A DNA stretch of 64,000 bases from Fodinibacter sp963695175 (GCA_963695175.1 CAVOGG010000003.1:186001-250000); one strand, 5' to 3'. Counted from the first letter of the stretch, positions 16,266 through 25,730 are shown. Notes: generated by a model not told the origin, from the sequence alone. Translations and numbers: made by a program.

Positions 16266-17750
16266 ATGAGCAGCGAGCAGCGACGACTGGCCGGTCGTTA
16301 CGTCCTCGAGGCCCCGATCGGGCGCGGCGGCATGGGTGAGGTCTGGCGCGGCACCGACACCGTGCTCGGTCGCCAGGTGGCCGTCAAGACGATCGACCTG
16401 CGCTCGCTGCGCGACGAGTCGGGCGCCGCCCGGTTCGAGCGCGAGGCGCGGGCGACCGCCGGCCTGAGCCACCCGAACGTCGTCACCGTGCACGACAGCG
16501 GCGTCGAGGGCGACACCGCCTTCATCGTCATGGAGCTGCTGCCCGGTCCGAGCCTGGCCGACGAGCTCGCGAGCGGGCCGCTGCCCGTCGAGGAGGTCGT
16601 CGAGGTGGGCCGCCAGGTGGCGTCGGCCCTCGACGCCGCGCACGCCCGCGGGCTCGTGCACCGCGACATCAAGCCGGGCAACATCGCGTACGCCGCCGAC
16701 GGGCGGGTCCGCGTGCTCGACTTCGGCATCACCCAGCTCTCGGAGCCCACCGGGTCCCAGGCGCTCACGGCCACGCACACCGTGATGGGCACCGCCGAGT
16801 ACCTCTCCCCGGAGCAGGCCCTCGGCGGGCGGGTCGACGGGCGCGCCGACCTGTACGCGCTGGGCTGCGTGCTCTACGCCCTGCTCGCCGGGCGGCCGCC
16901 GTTCAAGGGCGCCACCCCGGTGGCCACGATGATGATGCACGCCAACGACCCGGTACCCGATGTGCGGGCGCTGCGCCCCGACACCCCCGCCTGGCTGGCC
17001 GACCTCGTGCGCGACCTGCTCGCCAAGGATGCCGACCACCGCCCGGCCGGTGCGGCGACCGTCGCAGCGGCGCTGGCAGCGCACGAGTCGCTCGGTGGGG
17101 CGGCGACGACCGTGCTCCCGGCGGCCGGTGCCGCGACCACGCAGCGGCTGGATGCCGTTCCGCCCCCGCCCGTCGCGCCCCCGGGTCGCACCCCGGTGCC
17201 GGTCCGCCGCGGCGTGTCGCCCCTGACCTGGGTGCTCGCCGCGGTCGCCGTCGCAGCCGTCGCCCTGCTGCTCTGGATCCTGCTGCGCGACAACGGCAAC
17301 GACCCTGCGTCGACCCCCACGTCGACGCCGGAGACATCGCAGCCCGCCAAGACCTCGCAGGCGCCGCCGACCACGCAGAGCCAGACGCCGACCCCCACCC
17401 CGACCCCCACCCCGACCACCGAGAGCCCGAGCCCGAGTCCGAGCCCCACCGAGGACCCGGCCGCGGACGTCGAGACCGCACTGTCGGCGTTCTCCGACGA
17501 GGTCGGCGTGCAGGACCGCGACGGCGGGCTCGACAAGAACGCCGCCAAGACCCTGGACGACGGGGTCCGCAACGTCCGCAGGGCGCTGCGCGACGGTGAC
17601 GCGCAGAAGGCGTCGGAGGAGACCGACAAGCTCGTCGAGGGCTACGACAAGGCCGTCGGCGACGGCTCGATCACGCCCGGGGCCAGCCAGCAGCTCGACC
17701 CGCTGCTGGCCGACCTCAAGGACGCGGTCGACAGCTACGCTGCCGCCTGA
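16266..17750 (+). CDS. Membrane Ser/Thr protein kinase (PknB-like)
   Basis: 494 aa. Hanks-type kinase domain about 10-270: glycine loop IGRGGMGEVWRG, VAVKTI (Lys near 41), catalytic HRDIKPGN (about 133-140), DFG near 152, GTAEYLSPE. One membrane helix follows at about 318-341, then a Thr/Pro/Ser linker (TPTPTPTPTPTTES) and an outer domain of about 100 residues rich in Asp/Lys/Ala. The outer part lacks PASTA repeats; its helical pattern, with a Gly-Ser-Ile-Thr-Pro turn, faintly resembles FIMAH-type domains. It probably senses an extracellular signal. Confidence 0.92.
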   Translation: MSSEQRRLAGRYVLEAPIGRGGMGEVWRGTDTVLGRQVAVKTIDLRSLRDESGAARFEREARATAGLSHPNVVTVHDSGVEGDTAFIVMELLPGPSLADELASGPLPVEEVVEVGRQVASALDAAHARGLVHRDIKPGNIAYAADGRVRVLDFGITQLSEPTGSQALTATHTVMGTAEYLSPEQALGGRVDGRADLYALGCVLYALLAGRPPFKGATPVATMMMHANDPVPDVRALRPDTPAWLADLVRDLLAKDADHRPAGAATVAAALAAHESLGGAATTVLPAAGAATTQRLDAVPPPPVAPPGRTPVPVRRGVSPLTWVLAAVAVAAVALLLWILLRDNGNDPASTPTSTPETSQPAKTSQAPPTTQSQTPTPTPTPTPTTESPSPSPSPTEDPAADVETALSAFSDEVGVQDRDGGLDKNAAKTLDDGVRNVRRALRDGDAQKASEETDKLVEGYDKAVGDGSITPGASQQLDPLLADLKDAVDSYAAA

Positions 17751-17787
17751 GACCGCGGCAGATCGTGATGTGAGGTGGACTGGCGCC

Positions 17788-18267
17788 GTGAGTGATGTCG
17801 ATGAGCCGGAGCTGCCGACGTTGTACGAGTGGGCGGGCGGTCTGGTTGCGCTGCGACGGATGATCGACTGCTTCTACGACCGGGTCGAAGCCGACGATGT
17901 CCTGTCCGGCTTCTTTCCCGGCGGGGTCTCGGAGCATCATCGAGCCCACGTCGCGAACTGGTGGGCCGAGGTGCTCGGCGGACCGGAGACGTACACGGAG
18001 CAGCACGGCGGGTACGAGGCGATGCTCCGCCACCACCTCGGGTTGGCCATCACCGCTGCGCAGCGGCATCGGTTCGCCGCCACGATGAGCCTGGCCGCCG
18101 ACGATGCAGGACTGCCCGCAGACCCGGAGTTCCGGGCGGCGATCATCGGCTACCTCGAGTGGGGCACCCGGCTGGCGATGGAGAACTCCCAGCCCGACGC
18201 CGAGCCGGTCGAGCACGCGCCCACCCCACGATGGGGCTGGGGCGTCGCGCCGCCGTACCGCGGCTGA
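17788..18267 (+). CDS. Truncated haemoglobin (group II-like)
   Basis: 159 aa from a GTG. The 2-on-2 globin pattern is seen in LPTLYEWAGGLVALRRMIDCFYDRV, then the proximal-His region EHHRAHVANWWAEVLGGPETY and GGYEAMLRHHLGLAIT. It is likely to bind O2/NO and protect respiration. The C-terminus has a Trp/Pro-rich tail (PRWGWGVAPPYRG). It faces the 1128-aa protein gene convergently. Confidence 0.9.
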   Translation: MSDVDEPELPTLYEWAGGLVALRRMIDCFYDRVEADDVLSGFFPGGVSEHHRAHVANWWAEVLGGPETYTEQHGGYEAMLRHHLGLAITAAQRHRFAATMSLAADDAGLPADPEFRAAIIGYLEWGTRLAMENSQPDAEPVEHAPTPRWGWGVAPPYRG

Positions 18268-18279
18268 TCGGTACGCGCG

Positions 18280-18312
18280 ATCCGGTGGACGCCGGCGCGG
18301 CGCCCACCGGAT
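18280..18312. terminator. Bidirectional hairpin between convergent genes
   Basis: ATCCGGTGG and CCACCGGAT form a perfect 9-bp stem around a GC-rich 15-nt loop that can itself pair. It lies between the globin stop and the stop of the large minus-strand gene. No U-tract on either side. Confidence 0.5.
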
Positions 18313-18326
18313 ACCGGCAGGCCGAG

Positions 18327-21300
18327 TCAGAGCGGCGTGCTGCCCGCGGTGCCGACGAGCTGCTCGGCGAACTGAGCGCCCGACAGCCGCTCCACCTCGG
18401 CGCGGGCGGCCGCCACCCTCGCGGGCATGCCCAGACGGGCCGTGGGCTCCTCGTTGCCGGGAGTGGTCACGAACTTCTCGATCGCCGCGAGCCCGGCTGC
18501 AGCCCGGCCACTGGCCGCCGCCTGCTTGGCCGCCAGCCGCTCGGCGTACCAGTCGGAGGCGAGCACCGACTCGCGGGTGAACATCGCGCGGAACTCCGGC
18601 GACTCCGCCTGCCAGCCCTCCGAGGTGGACCCGTCGGCCATCACCTCGAGCAGGGCGCGCAGCGGGGGGATCGCCAACGAGATCGTGCCGTCCTTGACGT
18701 AGGCGCGGGCGACCCGCTCGTGGGTCATCACGATGGTGGCGACCGACTCCGCATAGACGTCGACGCCCTGCAGCTCGGGGCGCAGCATCTCGGGCGTGAA
18801 CACGACATGGGGGTGCAGGAAGATCCGGCCGAAGTACTTCGTGGCCATCCGCTCGGTCATCCGGTAGCCGAGCCGGCTGGCGGACACCCGCTGCCCCTCG
18901 TGCTCGATGTCGGCGATCTTCTCCAGGGCGCCCTCGGCGATCAGGCTGCGGGCGTCGCGCTCCTGCGGTGTCATCCGCGCGAAGAGCTCGGGCACGAGCA
19001 GCGAGAAGTCGTGGTCGACCTTGACCTGCGGGCCGACGTAGCCGGCCGCCGACAGCCACCCGTCGTGCCCGGTGAGCACGTACGACAGCAGGTTGGCGTT
19101 GAGGTCGAGGATGGCCGGCAGGGCGTTGAACGGACCCTTGGTCAGGGCCCCTTCGGAGCCCGCACCCGTCGTGGACGGCGACTTGCCCGTCATCGACGAG
19201 ATGAACTCCATGAAGAGCTCGGGCACCTCCATGTAGTGCAGCGGGCCGTACGAGCACAGGGCCGGGACACCGGCCTCCGGCGGGTTGTTGCGCCGCCCGG
19301 CGGCGACGACGTCGACCGGCCGGGGGAGCCGCGCGCCGGCCGGCATCCGCCGCACGAGCCGCTCGGACAGCTCGGCCACGGCCGTCGCCCTGGCGTTGGT
19401 GCGGTCGGGCCGCTGCTGGAGGTACCGCGGGTTCTTCGACGGGGCGCCGTCCACCAGCCGCGGGTTGGCCGAGCTCACGACGTAGGCGGGACCGTCGCCC
19501 TCGGCGGTGTCGGCGAAGCCGCTGATCAGGGCGGCCATCGGTGGGCTGAACGCGGTGAACGAGACCGCCTCGTCACGCATCGCGACGGCATCCGCGCGGG
19601 TCAGCGGCTCGAAGTTGGACAGGAAGGTGCCGGGGGTGGCGATGTCGCGCTCGGCCACGGTGTCGTAGCCGCGGTGGATCGCGTCGTCGGGGCGCTGGAA
19701 GAGCAGGCTCTCGCAGTTCTCGACGAGCTTGTACGAGCGCGCCGGGTCGAGCCCCAGGAGGGCGCCGGGCACGACGGTGGTTGCCGTGATGTCGTCCTGG
19801 GTCTGCACCTTCACCGCCGGTGAGAAGTCGTGCCGCAGGCTGAACAGGCGCCACGAGCCGTCGACCTCGTAGCCGACGCGCAGCATGTTGAGGGTGACCT
19901 TGGTGCCGTCGAGGTGCAGCGAGTTGCCCTGACGGCCATCGATCTCCGCCACGCTGAAGTGGCTGCGCCAGTCGTCGCCCCACTTCGTGCGGTAGGACCG
20001 CTTGACGACGTAGACGAGCTCCTTGACGTAGGGCGGGATGCGCGAGAGCCAGGCGTTGTAGTCGGCGGTGTACTCCGAGCGCGACGGGGTGAGCAGCTTG
20101 ATGACGGACCCGACCGAGCGGTCGCGCGACAGGATCGGACGCAGGTCGGTGCCGTTGCGCTCGGGGTCGAGGAAGCGCCGGGAGAAGTCGCGGTCGAGGA
20201 TCGCGGAGACCGAGTCCATGTCGGCGTCGAAGTTGGCCACGAACGCCGAGCCGACGATGAAGGCGTCGGTGATGGCCTTGGAGATCTCCGACTTGCCGCC
20301 ACCGGACACGGTGGCCGGCTTGTGGCACGACGTCGCGTTCGGCACGGTGCCGACCAGGGTCCAGGTGCTCGGGTCGTGCGGCTGCTGCGCCACGGTCATC
20401 CGATAGCCGTTCGGGCTCAGGTAGGTCTTGTCCGCGCGCAGGGGCACCGACCCGGTGCCGCCGTCGGGCCGGGGCCAGCTGACCGTCATGTCGCGCATCG
20501 AGTAGTGCGCCCCACCGGGGACGAGGACGATGTGCGGCTGCTCGCGGTCGTCGGCGTGACCCTGCGGCTGCACCTCGAACCGCTCGGGGTCGCGCTCGAG
20601 CACCTCGGCCAGCGTGTAGTCCTCACCGGAGGACGTCTCGTCGTACTCCTGGCCCAGGTTGTAGCTCGCGAACACCAGGGCGCCGCCGGAGTGCTCCTCC
20701 TCGGCGTTGCCGAACAGGTTGGCGGAGTAAGAGATCTGCGTCTTGACCTCCTTCTTGCAGTAGCCGAAGTAGGTGTCGGCGATGACCGTGACGATCACGC
20801 CACGGGCGTCGCGGGCGCACACCTTGAAGGCCCGCCCGCCGTTGTAGAGCTCGTCCTCGGTCTCCCAGCACATGCCGTCGCGCTGCTGGCGCTCGGTGGC
20901 CTCGCTGACGTGGGGGAGCCCGACCTCCTTCTTGGTGACCTTGGTCAGGTGCGGCGCGAGGATGACGCAGCCGGTGTGACCCGTCCAGGACTCGGGGGCC
21001 AGCGACGCGTCGTTCTCGGGAAGGTACGGGTCGCCGCCGTTGCCGAAGATGCCCTCGACGAAGTCGAGGTTGGCGACGGTGCCGCCGGGCACGATGAAGC
21101 GCGTCTCCATCCGCTTCTCGCGCACCGACCCCGGTACCTCGGGCGACACCAGGGGGCGCAGGAGGAGCGAGACGAAGCAGCCGGCCGGTGTCGCCTCGTT
21201 GGCGGTGTAGGGCAGCACCAGGTCGGTCTCCGGCGGCTGGAGGGCCCGCGCCAGCAGCCGGGCGAACGTCTCCTTGGGCACGGCGAGCTTGTCGTCGGGG

Positions 21301-21713
21301 ATCGGCAGGCCGCCCTCGGCGATGTGGAAGACGCCGGCGGTGGTGCGGCGGTCGTTCGCGGGGTTGTGCAGCACGCCGTTGACGAGGCGGTAGCTGCTCA
21401 GCAGCGGCGAGCTGAAGCTGTCGCCGTCGAAGGGAAGCGACAGCGCGCGGGCCAGACCGGGCTCATCGAGCACCAGGGTGCGGCGGGGCAGCCGGGGCTG
21501 CTCGCCGGCTTCGGCCAGGTAGTCGTCGAGGAAGTCCTGGATGCGCTGGTCGGTGGCGCACAGCCGGTCGGCCAGGCGGCGGCTGAGCTCACGCTGCCGG
21601 GCGAGGATGGGACGGGCGAGCCGGGCGGCATCGGTGTCCTCGTAGCCCTCGGGGAGGGGCAGCCCGAGCTGGGCCAGACGAAGGTTGATGGCGGCGTCAA
21701 GTGTGGTGGGCAC
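18327..21713 (-). CDS. Large cytosolic enzyme; candidate PPi-type phosphoenolpyruvate carboxykinase
   Basis: 1128 aa from a GTG; no signal peptide, membrane segment or repeat. A glycine-rich phosphate-loop-like segment VSGGGKSEISK is near 466-476, preceded by a conserved-looking SCHKPAT. Other distinctive pieces are FGNGGDPYLPENDA, DTYFGYCKKEVKTQI and MVLTHER-like C-terminal sequence. Size and these segments match my recollection of the PPi-dependent PEPCK family described in Propionibacterium and Entamoeba (PEP + CO2 + Pi to oxaloacetate + PPi), formerly annotated as hypothetical. That is recollection, not a database match. The gene is monocistronic. Confidence 0.6.
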   Translation of the reverse strand: MPTTLDAAINLRLAQLGLPLPEGYEDTDAARLARPILARQRELSRRLADRLCATDQRIQDFLDDYLAEAGEQPRLPRRTLVLDEPGLARALSLPFDGDSFSSPLLSSYRLVNGVLHNPANDRRTTAGVFHIAEGGLPIPDDKLAVPKETFARLLARALQPPETDLVLPYTANEATPAGCFVSLLLRPLVSPEVPGSVREKRMETRFIVPGGTVANLDFVEGIFGNGGDPYLPENDASLAPESWTGHTGCVILAPHLTKVTKKEVGLPHVSEATERQQRDGMCWETEDELYNGGRAFKVCARDARGVIVTVIADTYFGYCKKEVKTQISYSANLFGNAEEEHSGGALVFASYNLGQEYDETSSGEDYTLAEVLERDPERFEVQPQGHADDREQPHIVLVPGGAHYSMRDMTVSWPRPDGGTGSVPLRADKTYLSPNGYRMTVAQQPHDPSTWTLVGTVPNATSCHKPATVSGGGKSEISKAITDAFIVGSAFVANFDADMDSVSAILDRDFSRRFLDPERNGTDLRPILSRDRSVGSVIKLLTPSRSEYTADYNAWLSRIPPYVKELVYVVKRSYRTKWGDDWRSHFSVAEIDGRQGNSLHLDGTKVTLNMLRVGYEVDGSWRLFSLRHDFSPAVKVQTQDDITATTVVPGALLGLDPARSYKLVENCESLLFQRPDDAIHRGYDTVAERDIATPGTFLSNFEPLTRADAVAMRDEAVSFTAFSPPMAALISGFADTAEGDGPAYVVSSANPRLVDGAPSKNPRYLQQRPDRTNARATAVAELSERLVRRMPAGARLPRPVDVVAAGRRNNPPEAGVPALCSYGPLHYMEVPELFMEFISSMTGKSPSTTGAGSEGALTKGPFNALPAILDLNANLLSYVLTGHDGWLSAAGYVGPQVKVDHDFSLLVPELFARMTPQERDARSLIAEGALEKIADIEHEGQRVSASRLGYRMTERMATKYFGRIFLHPHVVFTPEMLRPELQGVDVYAESVATIVMTHERVARAYVKDGTISLAIPPLRALLEVMADGSTSEGWQAESPEFRAMFTRESVLASDWYAERLAAKQAAASGRAAAGLAAIEKFVTTPGNEEPTARLGMPARVAAARAEVERLSGAQFAEQLVGTAGSTPL

Positions 21714-21770
21714 GACTTGATTGTGGTCCTCGCCGAATCGGCGCCGCCACCGGGGTCCGGGAACGGAACA

Positions 21771-21801
21771 ACCCCCGGGCCTCGACGTGAGGACCGGGGG
21801 T
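21771..21801 (-). terminator. Terminator hairpin downstream of tRNA-Leu
   Basis: ACCCCCGG (771-778) pairs with CCGGGGGT (794-801) and CCTC with GAGG, one mismatch between them, loop GACGT. On the minus strand it is followed by TTGTTCC. It lies just past the tRNA 3' end and before the large minus-strand gene. Confidence 0.65.
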
Positions 21802-21810
21802 CGTGATGTG

Positions 21811-21895
21811 TGTCCGAGGGGGGACTTGAACCCCCATGCCCAATAAGGGCACTAGCACCTCAAGCTAGCGCGTCTGCCAATTCCGCCACCCGGAC
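21811..21895 (-). tRNA. tRNA-Leu (anticodon GAG)
   Basis: 85-nt class II tRNA on the minus strand. Acceptor GTCCGGG pairs with CTCGGAC (one G-U); anticodon loop CTTGAGG gives anticodon GAG, reading CUC/CUU Leu codons. There is a long variable arm (GTGCCCTTATTGGGCA) and a T-loop GTTCAAGTC. Discriminator A; the CCA tail is not encoded. Confidence 0.96.
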
Positions 21896-22035
21896 GAGTG
21901 CTGCACGGCCGGCCCTGGGGAGGCCGTCCTGCGACCGGGAACGATACACGCTCCGCGGCCCGGAACCGAAATCGCGACGGCGGCCGGGAGCCGCCGTTGA
22001 CCGATGTGGCCCGGCGTCCCTAGGTTGCGGAGCAC

Positions 22036-23418
22036 ATGTCCACGACCGTCGACGTCGGCGTCGATCTCGGCACCACCGTGACCAAGGCGGTGGCGCTCGA
22101 CGACGCCCGCCGGGTGGTCGCCCGTGCCTCGCTCCCGACGCCGTGGGAGCGGCCGCGCGCGGAGTGGTGCGAGCGGGACCCGGTGGATGCCGTCGCCACC
22201 GTCGACCGGCTGCTGGCCGACCTCGTGCGGGTCGCGGGCGACGTGCAGGTGCGGTCGATCGGGTTCTGCTCGATCGCCGAGACCGGGGCCCTCGTCGACG
22301 CCGCCGGGAACGCGGTCTCCCGGCTGCTGGCCTGGCACGACCCCCGTGGCGGGCGCCAGGCCGCGACCCTCGACCCCTCGCTCGCCGCGGTGCTGCCGTC
22401 CCGCACGGGACTTGCGATCAGCTCGGTCGCCACCTTCTTCAAGCTGCTCTGGTGGCGCGACGAGGCCGGGCTGGACCTGCACGGCCTGCAGTGGCTGGGC
22501 CTGCCCGAGCTGGTCTGCCACGGGCTGGGCGCCGGGCGGTTCGCCGAGCGCTCGATGCTGGGCCGCACCGCCCTGTGGGACATCCACGACGAGACCGTGT
22601 ACGGGCCAGCCTTCGAGGTGCTCGACGCCGGCCCGGACCTGGTGCCGCCACGGGTGGCCGCCGGTGCGGCGCTGGGCCGGGTGCGCGCCGACCACCCCGT
22701 CGAGCGGGCCCGGGGCGCCGTGCTCACCGTGGCGGGTCACGACCACCTCGTCGCCGCGGCGGCGCTCGGGGCGGGCGGCGTCGGCAGCCTGTGCGACTCG
22801 ATGGGCACGGCCGAGGCGCTGGTCGCAGCGGTGGTGGCACCGCCGCCGCCACGGGTCGTCGCCGGGCTCGTCTCACGCGGCCTGTCGGTCTACCCCCACG
22901 TCGTCGACTCGACCACCTGCCTGCTCGGCGCCCTGCGCACCGGCCTGGTCCTGGGCCGCGCCCTGGACACCCTCGGCGCCACCACCATCGAGCAGCGGCT
23001 CGCGTTCGACGCGGGGGCGCGACCCGGGGTCGAGCCGGCGGACGTCAGGGTCGAGGGGCTCGACATGGCCGACGACCACGTCAGCGTCGGCTGGCCGGAG
23101 GGCACTGACCCCCTGGCAGCGTGGGCGGGGGTGCTCGCTCGCACCCGCGAGGTCGTCGCGTCCGAGGTCGCGGCCATGCGCGCCGTGGGGGTGCCGGTCG
23201 ACGACGTCGTGGTCACCGGCGGGTGGGCTCAGCTGCCGTCGGTCCGTGCGAGCCGGGCCGGTATCGGGGCACGGACCCACCACGTGACGATGGAGGAACC
23301 CGGGACGACGGGGGCGGCGCTGTTCGCGCGGTGGGCGGCCACCCGGCATCCGGCGGGGTCCGACCCGACCACGCACGAGGCGCCGCAGGCGCGCTGGTTC
23401 ACCGACCCGTCGATCTAG
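22036..23418 (+). CDS. FGGY-family carbohydrate kinase
   Basis: 460 aa of the ASKHA fold: N-terminal phosphate-1 motif DVGVDLGTTVTKAVAL, then LAWHDPRGGRQA, and in the C-terminal half VAGHDHLVAAAALGAG and VVTGGWAQLPSVRA (adenosine motif). It phosphorylates a sugar or polyol, but the specificity is not obvious and it lies outside any sugar operon. TAGGTT lies 9 nt before the ATG. Confidence 0.88.
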   Translation: MSTTVDVGVDLGTTVTKAVALDDARRVVARASLPTPWERPRAEWCERDPVDAVATVDRLLADLVRVAGDVQVRSIGFCSIAETGALVDAAGNAVSRLLAWHDPRGGRQAATLDPSLAAVLPSRTGLAISSVATFFKLLWWRDEAGLDLHGLQWLGLPELVCHGLGAGRFAERSMLGRTALWDIHDETVYGPAFEVLDAGPDLVPPRVAAGAALGRVRADHPVERARGAVLTVAGHDHLVAAAALGAGGVGSLCDSMGTAEALVAAVVAPPPPRVVAGLVSRGLSVYPHVVDSTTCLLGALRTGLVLGRALDTLGATTIEQRLAFDAGARPGVEPADVRVEGLDMADDHVSVGWPEGTDPLAAWAGVLARTREVVASEVAAMRAVGVPVDDVVVTGGWAQLPSVRASRAGIGARTHHVTMEEPGTTGAALFARWAATRHPAGSDPTTHEAPQARWFTDPSI

Positions 23419-23429
23419 AGTGGCTGCCC

Positions 23430-24755
23430 ATGACCGACACCGCGAGCCGCCCGGAGGACGAGGTCGTCCGGATCTGCCAGGAGCTCATCCGGATCGACAC
23501 GAGCAACTACGGGGACGGCAGCGGCCCCGGCGAGGCGCAGGCGGCGGCCTACGTCGTCGACCTGCTGCGTGAGGTCGGCCTCGAGCCGCAGACCTTCGAG
23601 AGCGACCCCGGACGGGTCAGCGTGGCCGTGCGCATCCCCGGCGCGGACCGTGACCGGGGAGCGCTCTGCGTGCACGGGCACCTCGACGTGGTGCCCGCCA
23701 ACGCCGCCGACTGGTCGGTCGACCCGTTCGCGGGGGAGGAGCGCGACGGCTGCATCTGGGGCCGCGGCGCGGTCGACATGAAGGACATGGACGCGATGAT
23801 GCTCGCGGCGGTGCGCCACCTCACGCGCTCGGGCACGGTGCCGCCCCGCGACCTGGTCGTGGTCTTCTTCGCCGACGAGGAGGCGGGCGGCACCAAGGGC
23901 TCGCACTTCATGGTCGCCGAGCACCCCGAGGTCTTCGACGGCGTCACCGAGGCCATCTCCGAGGTCGGGGGTTACAGCGTCACCCTCACCGACCGCGACG
24001 GGCGGGAACGGCGCACCTACCTGCTGCAGACCGCCGAGAAGGGCATCGCCTGGCTGCGGCTCACCGCCCACGGGCGGGCCGGCCACGGCTCGGTGCCGAA
24101 CGACGAGAACGCGATCGTGCGGCTCGCCGAGGCCATCTCCCGGATCGCCGCCCACAAGTGGCCCCGCGAGTTCATCCCGTCGGTGCGTACCCTGCTCGAC
24201 GGGCTGTCGGAGATCACCGGCACCAGCTGGTCCGACGAGGACCTTGACGAGCTGCTCGCGCACCTCGGCGGCGCGCAGGGTTTCGTGCGCGGGACGTTGC
24301 AGGACACCAGCAACGTGACGATGCTCGACGCCGGCTACAAGCACAACGTCATCCCGCAGCACGCGTCTGCGAACGTCGACTGTCGCTTCCTGCCCGGCCA
24401 CGAGGATGAGCTGCTCGCCACGATCCGCGACCTCGCGGGTGAGCACGTCGAGGTCGAGGTGCTGCACCGGGACGTCGACCTCGACGCGCCGTTCGAGGGC
24501 GACCTGGTCGAGGCCATGGCCGCGGCGCTGCGCACCGAGGACCCCGACGCCGAGGTGCTTCCGTACTGCCTGTCCGGCGGCACCGACAACAAGGCGCTGT
24601 CGCTGCTCGGGGTCACCGGCTACGGCTTCGCCCCGCTGCGGCTACCCGCCGACCTCGACTTCGCGCCGATGTTCCACGGCATCGACGAGCGCGTACCGGT
24701 CGAGTCGCTGCACTTCGGCACGCGAGTGCTGCTGCGGCTGCTCGAGACCTGCTGA
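23430..24755 (+). CDS. M20/M25/M40 family metallopeptidase
   Basis: 441 aa; the start at ATG 23430 is 8 nt after a TAGAGT element that includes the previous stop. Zinc-site signatures: VHGHLDVVPA (His, Asp), WGRGAVDMKDMDA (bridging Asp) and FFADEEAGGTKG (general base Glu-Glu). It resembles actinobacterial M20 dipeptidase/acylase proteins of about 440 aa; cytosolic, substrate uncertain. Confidence 0.92.
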   Translation: MTDTASRPEDEVVRICQELIRIDTSNYGDGSGPGEAQAAAYVVDLLREVGLEPQTFESDPGRVSVAVRIPGADRDRGALCVHGHLDVVPANAADWSVDPFAGEERDGCIWGRGAVDMKDMDAMMLAAVRHLTRSGTVPPRDLVVVFFADEEAGGTKGSHFMVAEHPEVFDGVTEAISEVGGYSVTLTDRDGRERRTYLLQTAEKGIAWLRLTAHGRAGHGSVPNDENAIVRLAEAISRIAAHKWPREFIPSVRTLLDGLSEITGTSWSDEDLDELLAHLGGAQGFVRGTLQDTSNVTMLDAGYKHNVIPQHASANVDCRFLPGHEDELLATIRDLAGEHVEVEVLHRDVDLDAPFEGDLVEAMAAALRTEDPDAEVLPYCLSGGTDNKALSLLGVTGYGFAPLRLPADLDFAPMFHGIDERVPVESLHFGTRVLLRLLETC

Positions 24756-24772
24756 CCGAACGGAGACCAACC

Positions 24773-25114
24773 ATGCAGAACCGCCACGGCACGATGGCCA
24801 CCGACCGGCCCGAGCGCTACGCCAAGCAGCTCGCCGGGCACTGGGCCCGCAAGGGCAGCGCGGGGCAGGAGGACGGCGCGACCGTCATCCGCTTCGAGAC
24901 CGGTCAGGTCGTGCGGATGTGGCCCGACACCGGGCTGCTGCGGGTCGAGGCGTCGGTTCCCGACGACGGCGACGCCGACCGGTTCGCGCAGGTCGTCAAG
25001 GACCACCTCGAGCGGTTCGGGCAGCGCGAGGAGCTCGACGTGGTCTGGGACGACCTGTCCGCAAGCCCGGCCGGCGACACGCCCGACGCGACCGGCGGGC
25101 CCGGGTCAGACTGA
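24773..25114 (+). CDS. DUF2218 family protein
   Basis: 113 aa with the DUF2218 outline RYAKQLAGHWARKG, FETGQVVRMWPD, VVKDHLERFGQREEL. The GGAGA site upstream supports the ATG at 24773, although an internal ATG seven codons later is possible. Its function is unknown; some relatives lie near iron-uptake genes. Confidence 0.75.
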   Translation: MQNRHGTMATDRPERYAKQLAGHWARKGSAGQEDGATVIRFETGQVVRMWPDTGLLRVEASVPDDGDADRFAQVVKDHLERFGQREELDVVWDDLSASPAGDTPDATGGPGSD

Positions 25115-25303
25115 CGCGCTCATCGACCGGCGCGGCCGGATGATGCGGCGCCGCAACCAGGTCCGCGTTCGCCCGCCGAAGTAGGTGACGCTGCGCTCCA
25201 GCTCCCAGCGGCCGTACTCGGCGTGCTCCGTGAGCTGCCGCCGGATGTCGCCGCGCCCGACCTCCCGGCCGAAGGAGAGGACGAGGTACTCGTACTCGGC
25301 CAT
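25106..25303 (-). CDS. DUF5703 family small protein
   Basis: 65 aa, starting MAEYEYLVLSFGREVGRGDIRRQLTE, then the HAEYGRWELERSVTYFGGRTRTW segment; very basic C-terminus (RTWLRRRIIRPRR). It is a small actinobacterial protein of unknown role. CACAAT lies 6 nt upstream of the ATG as a possible -10. The 3' end overlaps the DUF2218 gene by 9 nt. Confidence 0.75.
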   Translation of the reverse strand: MAEYEYLVLSFGREVGRGDIRRQLTEHAEYGRWELERSVTYFGGRTRTWLRRRIIRPRRSMSASV

Positions 25304-25340
25304 GGACACATTGTGCCCAAGGACCGGTAGCGTCAGCACC

Positions 25341-25730
25341 ATGAGCGCCGATCCGCGTGCCGCACTGAGCCAGCTCGTCGCCGCCTTCGAGCGCCACCTG
25401 GAGGCGAGCAGCACCCGGCACGGCGACGACGACCCCACGGTCGTCGCCGCCTACGAGGACCTCGCCGACGCCTTCGAGGCGTACGACGGGGCGCTGTACG
25501 ACGCCTACGGCGAGATGACACCGCTGGACATCTACAGCGGCGACGACGGACCCGACGACGATGATGACGACGACGACGATGACGTCGATGACGGCCCGGG
25601 TGCGGGGGACGACGAGCTCGACGACCACGGCGACGAGGACGGCGACGGCTCCCGTCTGTACTCCGGTCTCGACGACGACATCGAGTACGACGACGACTCC
25701 GAGGAGTCGGAGGACGCGCCCCGTCGCTGA
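25341..25730 (+). CDS. Acidic protein with Asp-rich tail (DNA-primase-like annotation in relatives, function unknown)
   Basis: 129 aa. Residues about 1-70 are an ordinary helical domain (RAALSQLVAAFERHLEAS, VAAYEDLADAFEAYDGALYDAYGE). The remainder is highly acidic and low complexity, including an unbroken run of ten Asp residues. The calculated charge is strongly negative, suggesting an interaction with basic proteins or nucleic-acid mimicry, but nothing shows this. TAGCGT lies 7 nt before the ATG. Confidence 0.75.
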   Translation: MSADPRAALSQLVAAFERHLEASSTRHGDDDPTVVAAYEDLADAFEAYDGALYDAYGEMTPLDIYSGDDGPDDDDDDDDDDVDDGPGAGDDELDDHGDEDGDGSRLYSGLDDDIEYDDDSEESEDAPRR

